DNA from: Piper betle
Lineage: Eukaryota; Streptophyta; Magnoliopsida; Piperales; Piperaceae
Reading direction: 5' to 3'
Length of the DNA: 64,000 nucleotides
Assembly (NCBI GenBank): GCA_033002965.1
Contig: JAURVB010013237.1
Coordinates: forward strand, 56,476 to 120,475
This document shows, piece by piece, positions 1-12,428 of this stretch (within the stretch, counting starts at the first letter, position 1; the number at the start of each line of letters is the position of its first letter). The notes under the pieces are model-generated. The model was given only the letters and a program-made list of their open reading frames with translations, searched no databases and had not been told where the DNA came from. A program made the position numbers and the translations under genes.

Positions 1-831
1 TCAATTTCTACCTCCCGGTGATAATTGATTAATCAACAAAATAACGCATTAAGAATTGCCTTACAACCGCATACGGTGTTGTGTATCTTCCGACCACAAC
101 GACAAACAAGTCAAAAGACTCGTCGTATGATGAATTATCAATGACTAATCTAATTAATTTCTCCCGAAATCTAATTAAACCTCATGATCTAAGAAATAGG
201 TGATCAATCTATTCTTAGCATTAAGAATATGATAATTCAAACATTCCGATTGAATAAAAGAGTAAAAGCTTGAAATAAATTCAATTAAATCATGTTAAGT
301 TCCATTCTTCTCTAGAACGAAATAATAGACTACTCCATAATAAAAATAGAAAACAATATAAAGAAAAACAATATAAAGAAGAAACTAACTTTTATTACGA
401 AAGAAAAGAAATTACAAAAACTAAAACTACTACTTCTACTACAATCTGAAGCCAAGAGATGAGATATGATCAACAACAAATGACCACCCCTTTATATAGA
501 AGTGGAGATACAAGAATTCGAAGAGGGTGTTCACAAATCGACGTAGTCTAATTAATTATAATGTCCCTTCAAGTTTCCAACTGTTCGACTCCATTGAACA
601 TCATGAATTGTAGCCATTGGGTAGCGCCAAGTGTCATGACCAATCAAATCCAAAGCTTAATTTATTCATCTTTTTCTGTATTAAAACATCAAAGTTAAGC
701 ATATATAATAAAATATTAATTAACTAAAATAATAAAGTAAAATATTACTTAATTAATAATGTTTATACCCGAGAAGTACAAAATCATATTAAAAAACCTG
801 GGTAAATATTGTATATTTTAAACGCTTAACA
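1..831 (-). repeat. 3' LTR (truncated by the window edge)
   Basis: Matches 4076-4907 almost perfectly. Its inner end at 831 reads TAACA on the plus strand (TGTTA in element orientation) and abuts the polypurine tract. A TATA-like box lies at 491-498. Confidence 0.93.
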
Positions 832-853
832 CACCCCCAAACTTAAACTTTTG
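832..853 (-). other. Polypurine tract
   Basis: In element orientation this is a purine-rich run containing TTTGGGGGTG directly before the 3' LTR, the position where plus-strand DNA synthesis is primed. Confidence 0.75.
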
Positions 854-2332
854 CACGTCCCGAGCAAAATATCATAACAAAGAAAATTTTACTACACAAA
901 AATACTTAGTCCCCATTATGTTCTCATATGATTCTCAATCAAACCCTCAAGAGTCAACAAGATGTCAATCAAATCAAGAATTCCCTTTCATCAATCACAT
1001 CCAAAAGAAAGCTCTCTGTGTGTGTGTGATAGTCCATTGGCTTATCATTCAGATCTACAACCAAGAGAATACAATCAAGTACATGCTTAAATATGTTCAC
1101 CTTTCGCTCCCATCTCCACTAATGTAGGCAATGCCAAATTAATGGAATCAATAGGTCTTTATAGGTTGTAACGGGGCCAGGGGCTAGGGACCAAAAATAG
1201 AATAGACAAGATAGAAAAATCAGAGGCTAATATGCACCCTAGAATTAAAAATCCTTTCTAAATCCTAACATACATGATTAGCAAATCCCCAAACACCGTA
1301 TCAATATGACATAAACTTCCTTAAATGTAGTATCGACTTGACCCAATATAAGAATTAACTTTGCTTTGATTTTCCATTGACTACCTGCTACTTTTTCTTT
1401 TTTTCTTTTATTTCAAACCAGTGGAAGACTATTGCTTCATCTTGTATTTACTGGTGGAGGATCATTGCCTCATCTTTTTCTTTTCTTCTTTTTTTTCTTT
1501 TTTTCTTCTTTTTTTTTTACAACGCAAAGTACTAATTAAATCCACATTATCTTTTTAATCATCGCTCTATGACAAGAAATGCCGTCCCTCTATACTACTC
1601 AAAGTTTCATCCGTGTTAGAATTTAGAACGATTTCAAAATACTAGGGTGCTAGGACTCAAGCAGCAAGATATATTTTCAATAAAAAGGCCAAGGCTAAAA
1701 TAAAGGTAATCAAACAAATATATATAATAAAGGCCATGAAATTGTGTACAGAGGATAATTCATAGTAGGTAGGCTTGAAGAAAGGCCCAGACTCATAAAA
1801 GAAATGCCTATATCATTTTCCATCAACATGACAAACCAAATATTTCGCCTCGAAAGTCGCTAGGGCAAATTCTAAAAGTCATGACCATCATGTACAATCC
1901 TTATTGCAAAACATTCATTGAAATCATCTAAACCAAAGGATTGTGAAAATATTATAAGGTAGAGAACCAACTCTCGAATGCAATCTTTTACTCAGTTCAT
2001 CCCTCATATCAATTAATCAAGTTTTCTCAAGAAAGGTAAGACTAATTCACATGTATCTATCATTGAACCAAGAGACTAAAATACCATTGCATAATGAAAT
2101 TTTTACACTAAACTACACTATATATATGTATATCTAAATCTAAACATGAGTCAAGCATGAACAATATGCATAAAATTAAGGCATCACCCCCAAACTTAAA
2201 CTAAACATTGTCCTCAAAAATAATAAAAAATAAAAAAAGTGAAAGAGAACTCCCTCATATCAATTAGTCGGTGGATGATTATCATGAATAACTGAATTTG
2301 AACTTGACCCATGCTTTATTGACTTTAAATGA
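854..2332 (-). other. Non-coding 3' interior of the Athila/Tat-like element
   Basis: No reading frame of note. AT-rich, with T-rich runs around 1390-1520. In full-length Athila elements this space lies after pol and may hold an env-like frame; I see no such frame here. Confidence 0.6.
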
Positions 2333-3513
2333 TCAATCTCCTTCTTCAGTTTTAATTTCAATTGCACCATATGGAAAAAACTTTTGTCCAGGAGAAAATG
2401 ACCAGCAACCACACCAGATGTCATGTTTGTCTGCTATAGTCCAAGCAATAGCTGACTTATGATCTTTTAGTATTCTAATCAGCTTCTCTTTCTGCAATAT
2501 AGTTAGCTCTGAAGATATAATAATAGAAAGAGTGTCATTAAGCCCTAAGAAAATATACCTGAGATGTTTTGGAAGTTGCTTTAGCTTCAAAATAGGTGGT
2601 ACTTCAATTAATGGCAGCAATTTGTGGAATGGTAGATCTGAGGTTTCCATAACTTTGAATCGTTGAGGCAAAATTGGTTGTGAATCTAATAATTTAACCA
2701 TCTCATCCACATCAATATCTTCTTCACAAAGAGAATTTATGGATTTATGTAATGAGTTACTAAACTGATCCCCTTTGCATCCGAGTAAGCTAACCAATGT
2801 ATTGAGTTCATTTTCGTTATTTGGTTTTTCATCTTTTTCTTTAACTTCATTAGGCTGAACTGGTTCCTGTAAAGTAATACCACTCTGGGTTGTTATAGCT
2901 TTGCAATGCTCTTGACCATCATTCCTTGGTTGTTCTGTTTGGCTAGGAAGTACACCCTTGGGTCGCTCACTTGGTTCCTTGTTTAATTGCACCATAACTT
3001 GTTGCATAAACTGTTGTTGTTGTTGCTGATTCTGCATGAATTGTTGCATAGTTTGTTGCATGGAATTGAACATTTGGATCAAATCCGGTTGTTGTTGTTG
3101 CTGAAAAGAAAGTGAAGGGGGTTGATAATGCTGTGATGGTGGTGGTGGATTAGTGGGAACAGCAACCGGTTGTGGAGAGTTATTCCATGAAAAATTGGGT
3201 TATTGCACCAGCCCACATTGTAGGTGTTGGAATAGGGATTGTTGTTCCAAATAAAGTTGCCTACGTAATTAACTTGATCTGTTGCACATTGACCTGTAAA
3301 ATGTCCTTGTCCACACCATTCACACCTTGGCTCCACAACATTAACCTGTCTCTGTATATTAAGAATTTGAACTTCATTAGTTAAAACACTGACCTGAGCA
3401 GATAAAGCAGTAAGTGCATCTAATTCTAAAACTTCGGTAGTCCTCCATGAATGCATGGCTTCTTCCTCTATTGGTTCTTGTGCTCTTCTTCCAGCGGCAC
3501 ACAAGTTTCTCAA
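2333..3513 (-). pseudogene. gag-pol remnant with core pol deleted
   Basis: Two overlapping frames. The first (3513 down to about 3190) holds a zinc knuckle, CEWCGQGHFTGQC, a Cx2Cx3Hx4C variant, followed by the YSNTYN-GW segment typical of plant gypsy gag. The expected PNFSWNN continuation is in another frame, which points to loss of one base near 3190-3197. The second frame (3082-2333, 249 codons) has a glutamine-rich stretch, then the conserved pre-RT segment (LKQLPKHLRYIFLG, then IAWTIADKHDI), which in intact elements leads into reverse transcriptase. Near 2416 it jumps to KFFPYGAIEIK, a motif I know from the far C-terminus of Athila-type integrase. The deletion therefore removed RT, RNase H and the integrase core and left an open frame across the junction. 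The first part of gag is also missing. Confidence 0.85.
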
Positions 3514-3710
3514 ATGCTTTCAATCTTTGAATCACAAGAAGACAAAGGGTGACCGTACTAATAAACAAATGATAATAAATAATAGAAGGAAGAAGACAAT
3601 GATATAGTTTATTTTTTTCTTTTTTCTTTAAATATAATCAGACACTAAAATCTAAAAAGAAAAGAAAAACACTCAAAATTCTAATCCTAAATTAATTAAG
3701 AAAATTCGAT

Positions 3711-3728
3711 CTCCCGGCAACGGCGCCA
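3711..3728 (-). other. Primer-binding site, tRNA-Asp type
   Basis: In element orientation it reads TGGCGCCGTTGCCGGGAG, complementary to the 3' end of plant tRNA-Asp, six bases after the 5' LTR. Confidence 0.88.
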
Positions 3729-3734
3729 AAAACT

Positions 3735-4907
3735 TGTTAGACTATTTTCAGTGACATGCAAGTATACATGGTCGCAACAAGTAGTATGATGATAAATTAG
3801 ATTATCGTTCCCACAGAGAGATGAATTGTCTTAAATTAATTAAAGAAAATAAAATTAAGAACAAAACAGAAATAATTAACTTAACGGAATCTAAATACTA
3901 ACTTAAATAAAAAGAGAAGTTAAAATTATAAAACTCGTTCTAGAGTCGAATTTCCCTTAATATGAATTTAATCTTCATCATATCTTACTTTTATCTTTTA
4001 TTCCCTCGGATTGTCGATCTAGGATAATTATATGACATGGTGGCTCCCGCTCCTTCATGCTTCTATTATTTTGCCTCAATTTCTACCTCCCGGTGATAAT
4101 TGATTAATCAACAAAATAATGCATTAAGAATTTCCTTACAACCGCATACGGTGTTGTGTATCTTCCGACCACAACGACAAACAAGTCAAAAGACTCGTCG
4201 TATGATGAATTATCAATGACTAATCTAATTAATTTCTCCCGAAATCTAATTAAACCTCATGATCTAAGAAATAGGTGATCAATCTATTCTTAGCATTAAG
4301 AATATGATAATTCAAACATTCCGATTGAATAAAAGAGTAAAAGCTTGAAATAAATTCAATTAAATCATGTTAAGTTCCATTCTTCTCTAGAACGAAATAA
4401 TAGACTACTCCATAATAAAAATAGAAAACAATATAAAGAAAAACAATATAAAGAAGAAACTAACTTTTATTACGAAAGAGAAAGAAATTACAAAAACTAA
4501 AACTACTACTTCTACTACAATCTGAAGCCAAGAGATGAGATATGATCAACAACAAATGACCACCCCTTTATATAGAAGTGGAGATACAAGAATTCGAAAA
4601 GGGTGTTCACAAATCGACGTAGTCTAATTAATTATAATGTCCCTTCAAGTTTCCAACTGTTCGACTCCATTGAACATCATGAATTGTAGCCATTGGGTAG
4701 CGCCAAGTGTCATGACCAATCAAATCCAAAGCTTAATTTATTCATCTTTTTCTGTATTAAAACATCAAAGTTAAGCATATATAATAAAATATTAATTAAC
4801 TAAAATAATAAAGTAAAATATTACTTAATTAATAATGTTTATACCCGAGAAGTACAAAATCATATTAAAAAACCTGGGTAAATATTGTATATTTTAAACG
4901 CTTAACA
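3735..4907 (-). repeat. 5' LTR (complete, 1173 bp)
   Basis: Bounded by TGTTA at 3735 and TAACA at 4907, and matched by 1-831. The right flank begins GTGAT; the matching left target duplication lies outside the window. Confidence 0.92.
4567..4574 (-). promoter_or_regulatory. LTR TATA box
   Basis: TATATAAA on the minus strand inside the 5' LTR, with an identical copy at 491-498 in the 3' LTR. Likely the core promoter of the element. Confidence 0.55.
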
Positions 4908-7008
4908 GTGATAAAACCACTAAGCTACATAATTAAATGAAACAAGTCAATATAATTCCTATTATCATTTCTCGAGACTTGTAGTACTTATGAGCCTATG
5001 TTGAGCTCCAATTATGCTGGGAGGGATAGCCACCTATCCAATTACAATCCCATGTATGCGCACACACGCTAGGTGGCCCACGGCTTATAGTTACCGATAT
5101 TTGTCATTGAGTCGACCCTCTTGGTATCACAAGTGCATAATGAGTTGTCTTGCGCTACTGTGCCCTATCGCCCCTTTCGGCATGAGACTAGGTATTTAAT
5201 CTTTCAAGGGGTGTTGCCTATGTAGAATTGAGTCAATTCATTGACCTCGGTTGTGTTCGACGCATGGTGGTCAGATATGAACTCAAGTCGACCAAGACTC
5301 CCACAGTGTAATTTTTTTAAAGGTGCAGCCCCGTGTTGGACTGAGTCAATTCCTTGACCCCAGTTGCACTCGATGTATGGTGGTCGAATCTAGGCTCAGG
5401 CTGACCATACCAAAAGAAAATACAACATTTCAAATAATTATATACACCTAGATAGTTCGCAACTGAACTCTCAACCGAGACCGACGATCCTAATCTGAAC
5501 AAGAAAATAAAATTATACATAAGTATAATTTTATTCGAGTAGAAATACATGAAACTAAAAGACCTAATATATCCTTATTAACCCTTGATAACATAAAGCA
5601 TATAACATTCAACAATATTAAACATTAAGTTCTCAGCCTTTACAACAAGCCTAGCTAGGTTATTAATCATTTATGTGACCTAATCACTTAAGTCATACTT
5701 TACATTTTTAAATTAGTTATTTAAATCACAATTCATACTTTACTAATGATAAATGATTATTAACATATAACCAAGTATTTAATTACCATTATTAGTATAG
5801 TTTCCTTTGAGACAATAATTACTTAACCAACGATCTCAACGATTTAGCTTACGATTTTAAATCTTTAATTACTATCATTGTTAATACCAATTTAGTGAAT
5901 ATTAGATACTTCATTAAATAAAAGCTTGGGTATACCTATAATAATTTATTAATTTTTTTATAAATTCTGAATATTTACCTGACAATTAATTAAGTCGTTC
6001 TATTAAATTATTTAAAATAATTTGTGTTATCCTAATTCAATGATAATACTAATTTAAATTATTTTAAATCGTTCAGCTCAATAAAGACTCAAACTTTATT
6101 TATTTTCTCTAAACTATTTAGGTTCACCGCTTGTGATCAGCACACTTATAGTGTAATAGCCTATTCTTCTACCTTTCGAACTTGTTATTAAAATAATCTA
6201 CTTTATCTATCTAGTATTAATTTAATATGGTAAAGGTGAAATCTTTATTTTATTGATCACTTATAACCATCCGATATAAAGTAATACCTTATAGTACACC
6301 GATTAATTATCAACAACTTATCTTTACCGTAATTTTCTTACTCAAGGCAATTTCGTACAATAATTAATTAGCTTAGCAATCGTAACCCATAATCATTAAA
6401 AATAATAATATTAACACGAGTTATATTATAATGTTTATCATTTGGTTGTTTAGTTACTTAGGCAGATATAAGCTTTGCATTTCTACCTCCATGTCAAGCC
6501 TCTGGATTTTTTTAAGGATTTATTATGAATTAGTATTATTCTTGACTCGAGCCAGTGTCGAGTCAAATTTTATTTACGAGTCTGCCACCAGAGTGTTTCT
6601 TCTTCCCTTCCGACACTTCTCTTCTCCAAACCCCATCCTCCCACCATACAAGTTGTCGCCGCCGCCGATCGCCTTCGGCCTCCGTCGATTGTCGCCGTCC
6701 AGCCCTGCCATGCCGTCATAGTGTCGCCCCGAACAACCCCAGCCGCCTTGCCGCTGCAACGCCGACATCGCCACACCTAGTGACGTGCTTGCGTTGTCGA
6801 TTCAGCCGCCGGTGAGCAATGCCACCGCGGTCGGGTGGTCACCACGATACCTCGACCCTCTAGTGATCTTCCCCGACCATATCGGAACCCATTGTCGCCT
6901 AGGACTGCTGGATCTCTTCACCAATCACCCTCGCCTTTGTTTTTGCCATTTGCTATCGCAGCCTGGCATCCATGCATGCAAGATCGGCCATAAAGAAATC
7001 GATGAAAA
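4908..7008 (-). repeat. Long gypsy LTR remnant (family T), interrupted
   Basis: Shares ordered blocks with the LTRs at 42225-44132, 54099-55433 and 58814-64000: the segment after GTTAGTGAT, the GACTGAGTCAATTCCTTGAC block (5339-5358), the palindromic AAATTATAC...GTATAATTT block near 5506-5535, and GACTCGAG near 6545. The Athila/Tat-like element landed in it at 4907 and a TRIM truncates it near 7008. Plus-strand order shows the LTR is in minus orientation. Short frames at 6431-7027 lie in its leader and are not credible genes. Confidence 0.75.
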
Positions 7009-7420
7009 GTGCAATATAATGAGCTAAGTCATCTCTTTAAACTTGGTTAACCACTTTTAAAGAAATGACTTAGGCCCATTACATTGCACTTTGGGCTGGG
7101 TTGTTACAAATGGTATCAGAGCAATCTAGTTCCTTATTAGATGGTGGGCTGGACTACGGACGTTGGCTAAGGCTACCGGTCATAGCCTAGAGAAGGATGT
7201 GTGCTAAAGCTAGTAACAGAAGCTGTGTGTAGGAATTTTGGGGATGAAATTTGCTAAAGTGGGTGGATTGCGATATCCCTCAACTTAGTCCTATATCTAA
7301 TACCTACCGGGCAAAGATCCTGTTTATAAGTGGGAATGAACTATAAATCTTTAACTTGGTTAACCACGTTTAAAGAAATGACTTAGCCTATTACATTGCA
7401 CTTTGGGCCAGGTCATTATA
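7009..7420 (+). mobile_element. TRIM retrotransposon with a foldback first LTR
   Basis: A short LTR part ends GGTTGTTACA at 7108 and is followed by TGGTATCAGAGC (tRNA-Met-type primer site, from 7111), about 150 bp of interior, the tract AAAGTGGGTGGAT, and a second LTR at 7269-7420. The first LTR is abnormal: 7009-7042 is the reverse complement of 7056-7092 with a short spacer. No coding capacity. Related copies: 36366-37141, 44505-44647, 47898-52135. Confidence 0.85.
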
Positions 7421-7545
7421 GATATTGTTTAGGAGCTCGAAACCAACTCGTTTAAGAGCTTAAAACCAACTAGTTTGAGAGCTTGAAACCAGCTCATTTA
7501 GGAGCTCAAAATCAATCAATCATAAGTTCGAAAATAGCTCATTTT
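7421..7545. repeat. Short tandem repeat, about 23-bp unit
   Basis: Four to five imperfect units of the form GAGCTTGAAACCAACTCGTTT directly after the TRIM. Confidence 0.7.
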
Positions 7546-8440
7546 GAAGAAACACATGCAATTATAAAGATTAAAAACTAACAAAAATAATCTATCAACA
7601 TATTTATATAAACTATCTTAATAATAAAATATCTTTTCAAGTTTCAACCTATGTTTTAATTTTTTTACAAAATACTTAAGACACAAGTCAATAGTATATG
7701 TATCCAAAAAATAAAATGTTTAGAATTGTAAACCCAAAATTGAAAGAACGCTTTCAAAAGTCTATATTTAATAGCTTTCATCCATATTTAGACAACGTTT
7801 ATCTAGCCTTCATCTTGAGTAAAAAATTAATAGATATCATCCATTTTGAGATGTTAAATTGAAAAAAACAAATTTCCTAAAAGGAATAAATGCATAATTG
7901 TCTTGGCCTCTCCTTTCCTCAATAAGTCTTAGCTTTGAGCACAAAAGCCGAGTACTCTCAAGTTTGCTTTTAGAACCCTTTGAACCACAAGTCTAAACGT
8001 GCGTTGTACTAAACAATACCAGTAAACCTCCCCGTTTCTCCAGGTGTGAGGAACTCAAATCGAGAGTTGTCAAAATCCCTTGGGAATGGAACAACCCTTT
8101 CAATAATCTAGAGCCCGCTTTAATTGGCACGTGCACCCACTCATAGTATGTGTGAGTCGATTTTTCCATCTCTCATCTCACTAAAACATGATAAAACTAT
8201 ATATAAATCTGTGAAGGGATTTATATAATAAGCCTGAAAGCAAATTGTGGTGGATCTTATTTTCAAAATCAAACTCGAGTGATCTTATTGTCGAGGGTTA
8301 TTAATCTAGAAAATCGATTGATTAAATAACTCGGATTAAGTGGGATCTAATAAAACACCGCTTAACCCATCCTGAAAGTAATAAAGCAAACATACAATGG
8401 AATAGAACATAAAATAGGGAATGAGTCTCAAACAGACCTG
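7546..8440. other. No gene recognised
   Basis: AT-rich. I see no long frame, RNA gene or element boundary. Confidence 0.5.
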
Positions 8441-9281
8441 GAAGAAGCTTTAAGCATGTTCTCATGCCTAGGCGACGAGCTCCTACTCCATATCTACACA
8501 TCAAAACTAAAAACTAATGCCCGCTTATAATGCATTCACACATCCTATAGGCTACGTAGTGTTCTAATCCATACTCTGAGCATGTTTTCATGCCGGCGGC
8601 GACGAGTTAATCTGGGTCAATCAGGTTGTCTGATCAGGCCACGGCTAGCCTCGACAGCGGCGCTGGGTTTGGGAGAAATGATCAAGGGGTTGGAGGGGAT
8701 GGTGTCACGACACGGCGGTAGCGAATTGACACCTGGAAGGGCAGTGCGATCTCACGGCATTTGGCATCATGAAGACGGGGATGTTCAGGACAACACGATG
8801 ACGACACAGTGGCGTCGATCAGCGGCGGTGCAACAGCCAGAGGGGTCATCAATGGTAATGACAGGGGTGGCATTGGGGTTAGGGAGAGAAAAGGCTGTGG
8901 TGAGTTTGGTGGTAGTTTTGTGAATAAAACTGGACTCGAGTTTGACTCGAGTGAAAATAATAAGTAACTCATAATAAATTCTAAAAAATCCAAAAAATAA
9001 GAAAACCCCATAAAATATAATACATACTATAACATCACAATGACATAACTAATAAGCCACCCAAACTACCATATAATATGCCATAATGCATTATTTGGAC
9101 TAAAGTAATTGTATGATCTAATACTAAAATAAATAAATAAAAAAATTTGGGTATACTCTCATATATTCTGATAACTCATACTGCTGCTTTTTACTGACAT
9201 TATCATCATATATTTGGGTAAAAATGAACCTCATGGTTTATAACACACGACCGGCCTCGGCTCAGTTCATGTGTCCTGAAA
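8441..9281 (+). repeat. Family-T LTR fragment, plus orientation
   Basis: Read on the minus strand, 8950 to 8640 resembles the leader blocks at 6540-6820 and 63190-63500 (GACTCGAG followed by a C-rich leader). It is thus in the opposite orientation to the LTR at 4908-7008. The GC-rich frames at 8582-8923 and 8682-9011 are part of this leader. Old and diverged. Confidence 0.5.
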
Positions 9282-9647
9282 TTGACTCGACTAAAAATAA
9301 TAGTCAAACCGACTTATTCTAACTATAAAACTTTGACTTGGGTCATAGGTTTTACATCTTTGGCCAAAGGAGGCGTGGGGTTCAGGAAACGAGGTAAGTT
9401 AAGCCCCAAATATATAGAATTATTTGAGGTGTTTGAGCACGTTAGAGAGGTTGCCTACAAACTTACTCTACCGTCATGCCTATTAGTAGTGCTCCTAGTC
9501 TTCCACATCTCTATGCTAAAGAAGTATGCATTGGATGGTTCGTACAAGCTATCGTATGAGAGCTCGAATTTGGCTGTTCAGATTCTAGATTATTTCCAAA
9601 GGACTCTTCGCAAGAAAGTAGTACAACTTGGGAACACGAGGATGTGA
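9282..9647 (+). pseudogene. Ty3/gypsy integrase C-terminal remnant
   Basis: A 121-codon frame carries the conserved integrase tail: GKLSPKYIELFEVFEHV, VAYKLTLPS, VFHISMLKKY. In intact chromovirus-type elements this precedes a chromodomain; the end of this frame (LDYFQRTLRKK) covers only the start of that region. Catalytic parts of pol are missing upstream, where LTR-like DNA abuts. Likely the 3' end of an old insertion whose 3' LTR begins at 9797. Confidence 0.75.
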
Positions 9648-9796
9648 TGCGAGCCTTCTACCTCAAACTCTTCACTTTCGATGGTGATGCATTGTGGTAG
9701 TTGTTTTTCCCGTAGCTTCTTTTTGGCATTTTTGATGTTTGTGTGTTTACCCCCTTCGATAAATATTACGACAAATTTTCTTAAGTAGGGTTAGGT

Positions 9797-11000
9797 TGTA
9801 AAATTCAGGCCATTAGCCCAATGGTTTTAGTGTTTGTTCGCATGTGAATCAAACCAAAGAGCTTGTGACCGGTCAATTTTAGCTGCTTATATGTTATGAG
9901 GATATGTTTGTTATGTGTGTGCCAAGTCTCTAGTCGCCCTGGGGTCAGACAGTACACTCCGTTGGTCACTACATTGGCATGATGTTTCTTATTATCATGG
10001 TGGATGTTGTGTTGTAGATAGACTATAAGGTTGCGTTTATGAGTGTTTAGATGCATTTCGTGTGTTAGTCAACTTGTGTGCTTTATTTTAGTGAAAACCT
10101 AGGTAAGCGGCAAAATTGGCTGAGCTCCCAGGCATTGGACTAGCTCCCTAGCTCTCAGCCAAGTTTGATTTTCGCTCAGGAATCAAGCCATGGACGCCTA
10201 GGTGCCCACCTAGTGTCCTAGCACCTATCAGATTTGCTTCAACCCTAGGGTTTCCTTCTCCTAGAGCTTTATTGTCCACGGAGCGCACTGGCGCTTATCA
10301 CATGTCCTAGCAGTGGCAGATGGGTGGCAGCTTCACTTTGGCCAGCTTGGTCGGTACCCAGGGCCAACCCAAACACCATAGTGCTTAAGGTCTTAGCACC
10401 CTAGAGCCTAGCCCATGCCCTAGGGTAATCACTGTTCCCAAATTCTATAAAAATCCGTTTTCCCATTCCATTTCACCCCTTCCTTCCACTCTCTTGTGAC
10501 CTCCTTCCACCTCCACTCCCTTCCCACTCCTCCCAAATCCCCTCTAGTGTTCTCTAGGACTACCATCAGTCATCCTTAGAGCTCGTCACTCTCCTTTCCT
10601 CCACTCATCCTCTACTTGATCTTCTTTTTGATTCACTTTTTTTACACTTTACTTAGCTCTCATATATTTAAATTGATCGCTTAAAAGAACTAAGTGAAGA
10701 AGACAAAGGTCATTTATAGACTAGTATGATTTAATTAATTTACGAAAGCAAGCATCTTAGAGAGTTTGAGCTTGTAGTTGTTGTCTCACATACAACACAC
10801 TTATTTGAGTTTCTATTTACCTTAATTAGTTTTTGTTTATGTTTATTGGTCTACTATTACTTGTGCTAAATTGTTTCACTTATTTGTTCAATCTTACAAT
10901 CTTATACTGGTCTAAGGATTGTAAAGAATTAATTTACTTGTTTAAGTGATGTTAATTAGCTCTCTCCCACGTATACATATTGATAATGATGATGTACTGA
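9797..11000 (+). repeat. Probable gypsy 3' LTR start (family L3), truncated
   Basis: Starts TGTAAAATTC after a short purine tract (9784-9796). Its first 40 bases align with the LTR start at 26465. A TATA box at 10446-10454 is followed by a C-rich leader. The right end is not definable; 11000 is approximate. Confidence 0.5.
10446..10454 (+). promoter_or_regulatory. Candidate LTR TATA box
   Basis: TATAAAAAT followed by a pyrimidine-rich leader, as in other LTRs of this window. Confidence 0.4.
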
Positions 11001-12420
11001 TCAATTTTCAAATTAGGTTAATTATTTTAAAAAATAATTTAATCCACATATTGAACTTAGTCTAGTGGTATGAAATATCTTCAACTTGGGTCGACTATTT
11101 TGAAAAATGACTTCGTTGGTCAAGTTACTAATAAAACCCGTCCGGGAACAACAAAAATAAAAGAAAGAGTGATTAAAAAAACACAAATAACCCAACAAAG
11201 AGCGCAAAAGACAACCCTGTCAAAGTCGTCAAAGTATTCCGCTGACTCAAGCAATCGTTTTAAACGCTCTACAGCAAATGACGAACAATTGATTTGCAAA
11301 ATATTCAGATCATTATGACATTATAAAAAATTCCAATAATCATGCATCCTTTAAAAACTAAATTTCACATGAAACACCAATAGAAGAAATAATCTCCCGC
11401 ATAAAGAATTTTAAGAACTTGCTACTTGAAACATGTGCTTTCATTTTCACCATCAGTTATAGCTCTTATTCTTGTTGAAAACTATGTAGTGATATAGTGA
11501 TTGAGGCAATGAAAAAGTGTATAGAATAATCTACCTCTTAGAGTACAGCTAAAATGATTCAAAACTTGTCAAGAATTATGACCGCTGAACCCGAAATCAC
11601 AGATTCAAAACTTGTCAAGAATTATGACCGCTGACCCCAAACACTTTCCTAAAACGAAAATTAACAAGAAGTATTAAGGCTGTACAAAGTGGGTGAATCT
11701 ACCAAAAATGATGACATCAAGGGTACACATAATGTTTTGATGCGAACATGTTATAGAAACGCGAATGCAGCAATGCTGTTGGTGGTGGGTGCCACGGAAT
11801 TAGATTGGTAGATTTCAAAGGGAGAAATGAAATGAACTTAATAAACGAGTGAACTGCAAAAGAATTAAAAATGCTTCGATGTTGGCACATACACCAATGT
11901 ATATCATTGTTCTTAGCTTACAATTATCAAAGAAATATACTAACCAATGTTACCAATCATCAAAACACGGAGGTTTCCTCATCTCTTTTTCCAACAAACA
12001 TATTTTATAATCAATCAACTAAACAAGCTTTTCATAATGAATATCTTTTATTGTTAACCGGATGAGACCAGTGAATTTGTGAAATACGACAAGTTGGTCA
12101 TTGACCCACCATCACACCCGCGATTTACTCGTTGCTGTTGTCGGAGAGATAGTCAGCGGAGGGGATGGCACGGGATTTGGGAAGGGATAGACCGGAGAAA
12201 AGTTGCAGATGCTCTTTGTACCCAAGGGTCGGAGAGAGTTAATACTCTTGCCAGCTTTCGATGCTCCCCTTCGTCACAAGGGGGGCTTATGAACCTAAAT
12301 CTCAGGGAGGGCTTGTAAACCTTCCTCTTCTAAAGATAAGGAACTGAGATTTGGTGGGCCGAACAAAAATTGACTACCTTAAAAAACGACTAGTAAGAAA
12401 AGATCCATAACATTGTAATT
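11001..12420. other. Downstream flank of the NAC gene, no gene recognised
   Basis: No convincing coding region. A 46-bp tandem duplication lies at 11556-11637 (unit starts GATTCAAAACTTGTCAAG). A GC-richer patch at 12090-12320 has an open frame on the plus strand without similarity that I recognise. Confidence 0.5.
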
Positions 12421-12422
12421 AT

Positions 12423-12428
12423 TTTATT
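12423..12428 (-). terminator. Possible NAC polyadenylation signal
   Basis: AATAAA on the minus strand about 325 bp past the NAC stop codon. The motif is common in AT-rich DNA. Confidence 0.3.

Larger units (their letters stand above)
1..4907 (-). mobile_element. Internally deleted Athila/Tat-like Ty3/gypsy retrotransposon
   Basis: Two direct repeats (1-831 and 3735-4907) flank a 2.9-kb interior on the minus strand. Next to the right LTR lies a primer site complementary to the 3' end of tRNA-Asp; next to the left LTR lies a polypurine tract. The interior encodes a late gag segment and the start of pol joined to the extreme end of pol; protease core, reverse transcriptase, RNase H and integrase core are absent. 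The LTR begins TGTTA and ends TAACA. By eye the LTR copies differ by three substitutions and one inserted base over 831 bp, so the insertion is recent. The left 342 bp or so of the left LTR lie outside the window, so the target duplication cannot be tested. Assignment to Athila/Tat rests on the tRNA-Asp primer site and gag/pol motifs. Confidence 0.9.

Noticed and set aside
854..2332. env-like gene of an Athila element
   Set aside because: No frame of useful length and no membrane or signal segments; treated as non-coding 3' interior.
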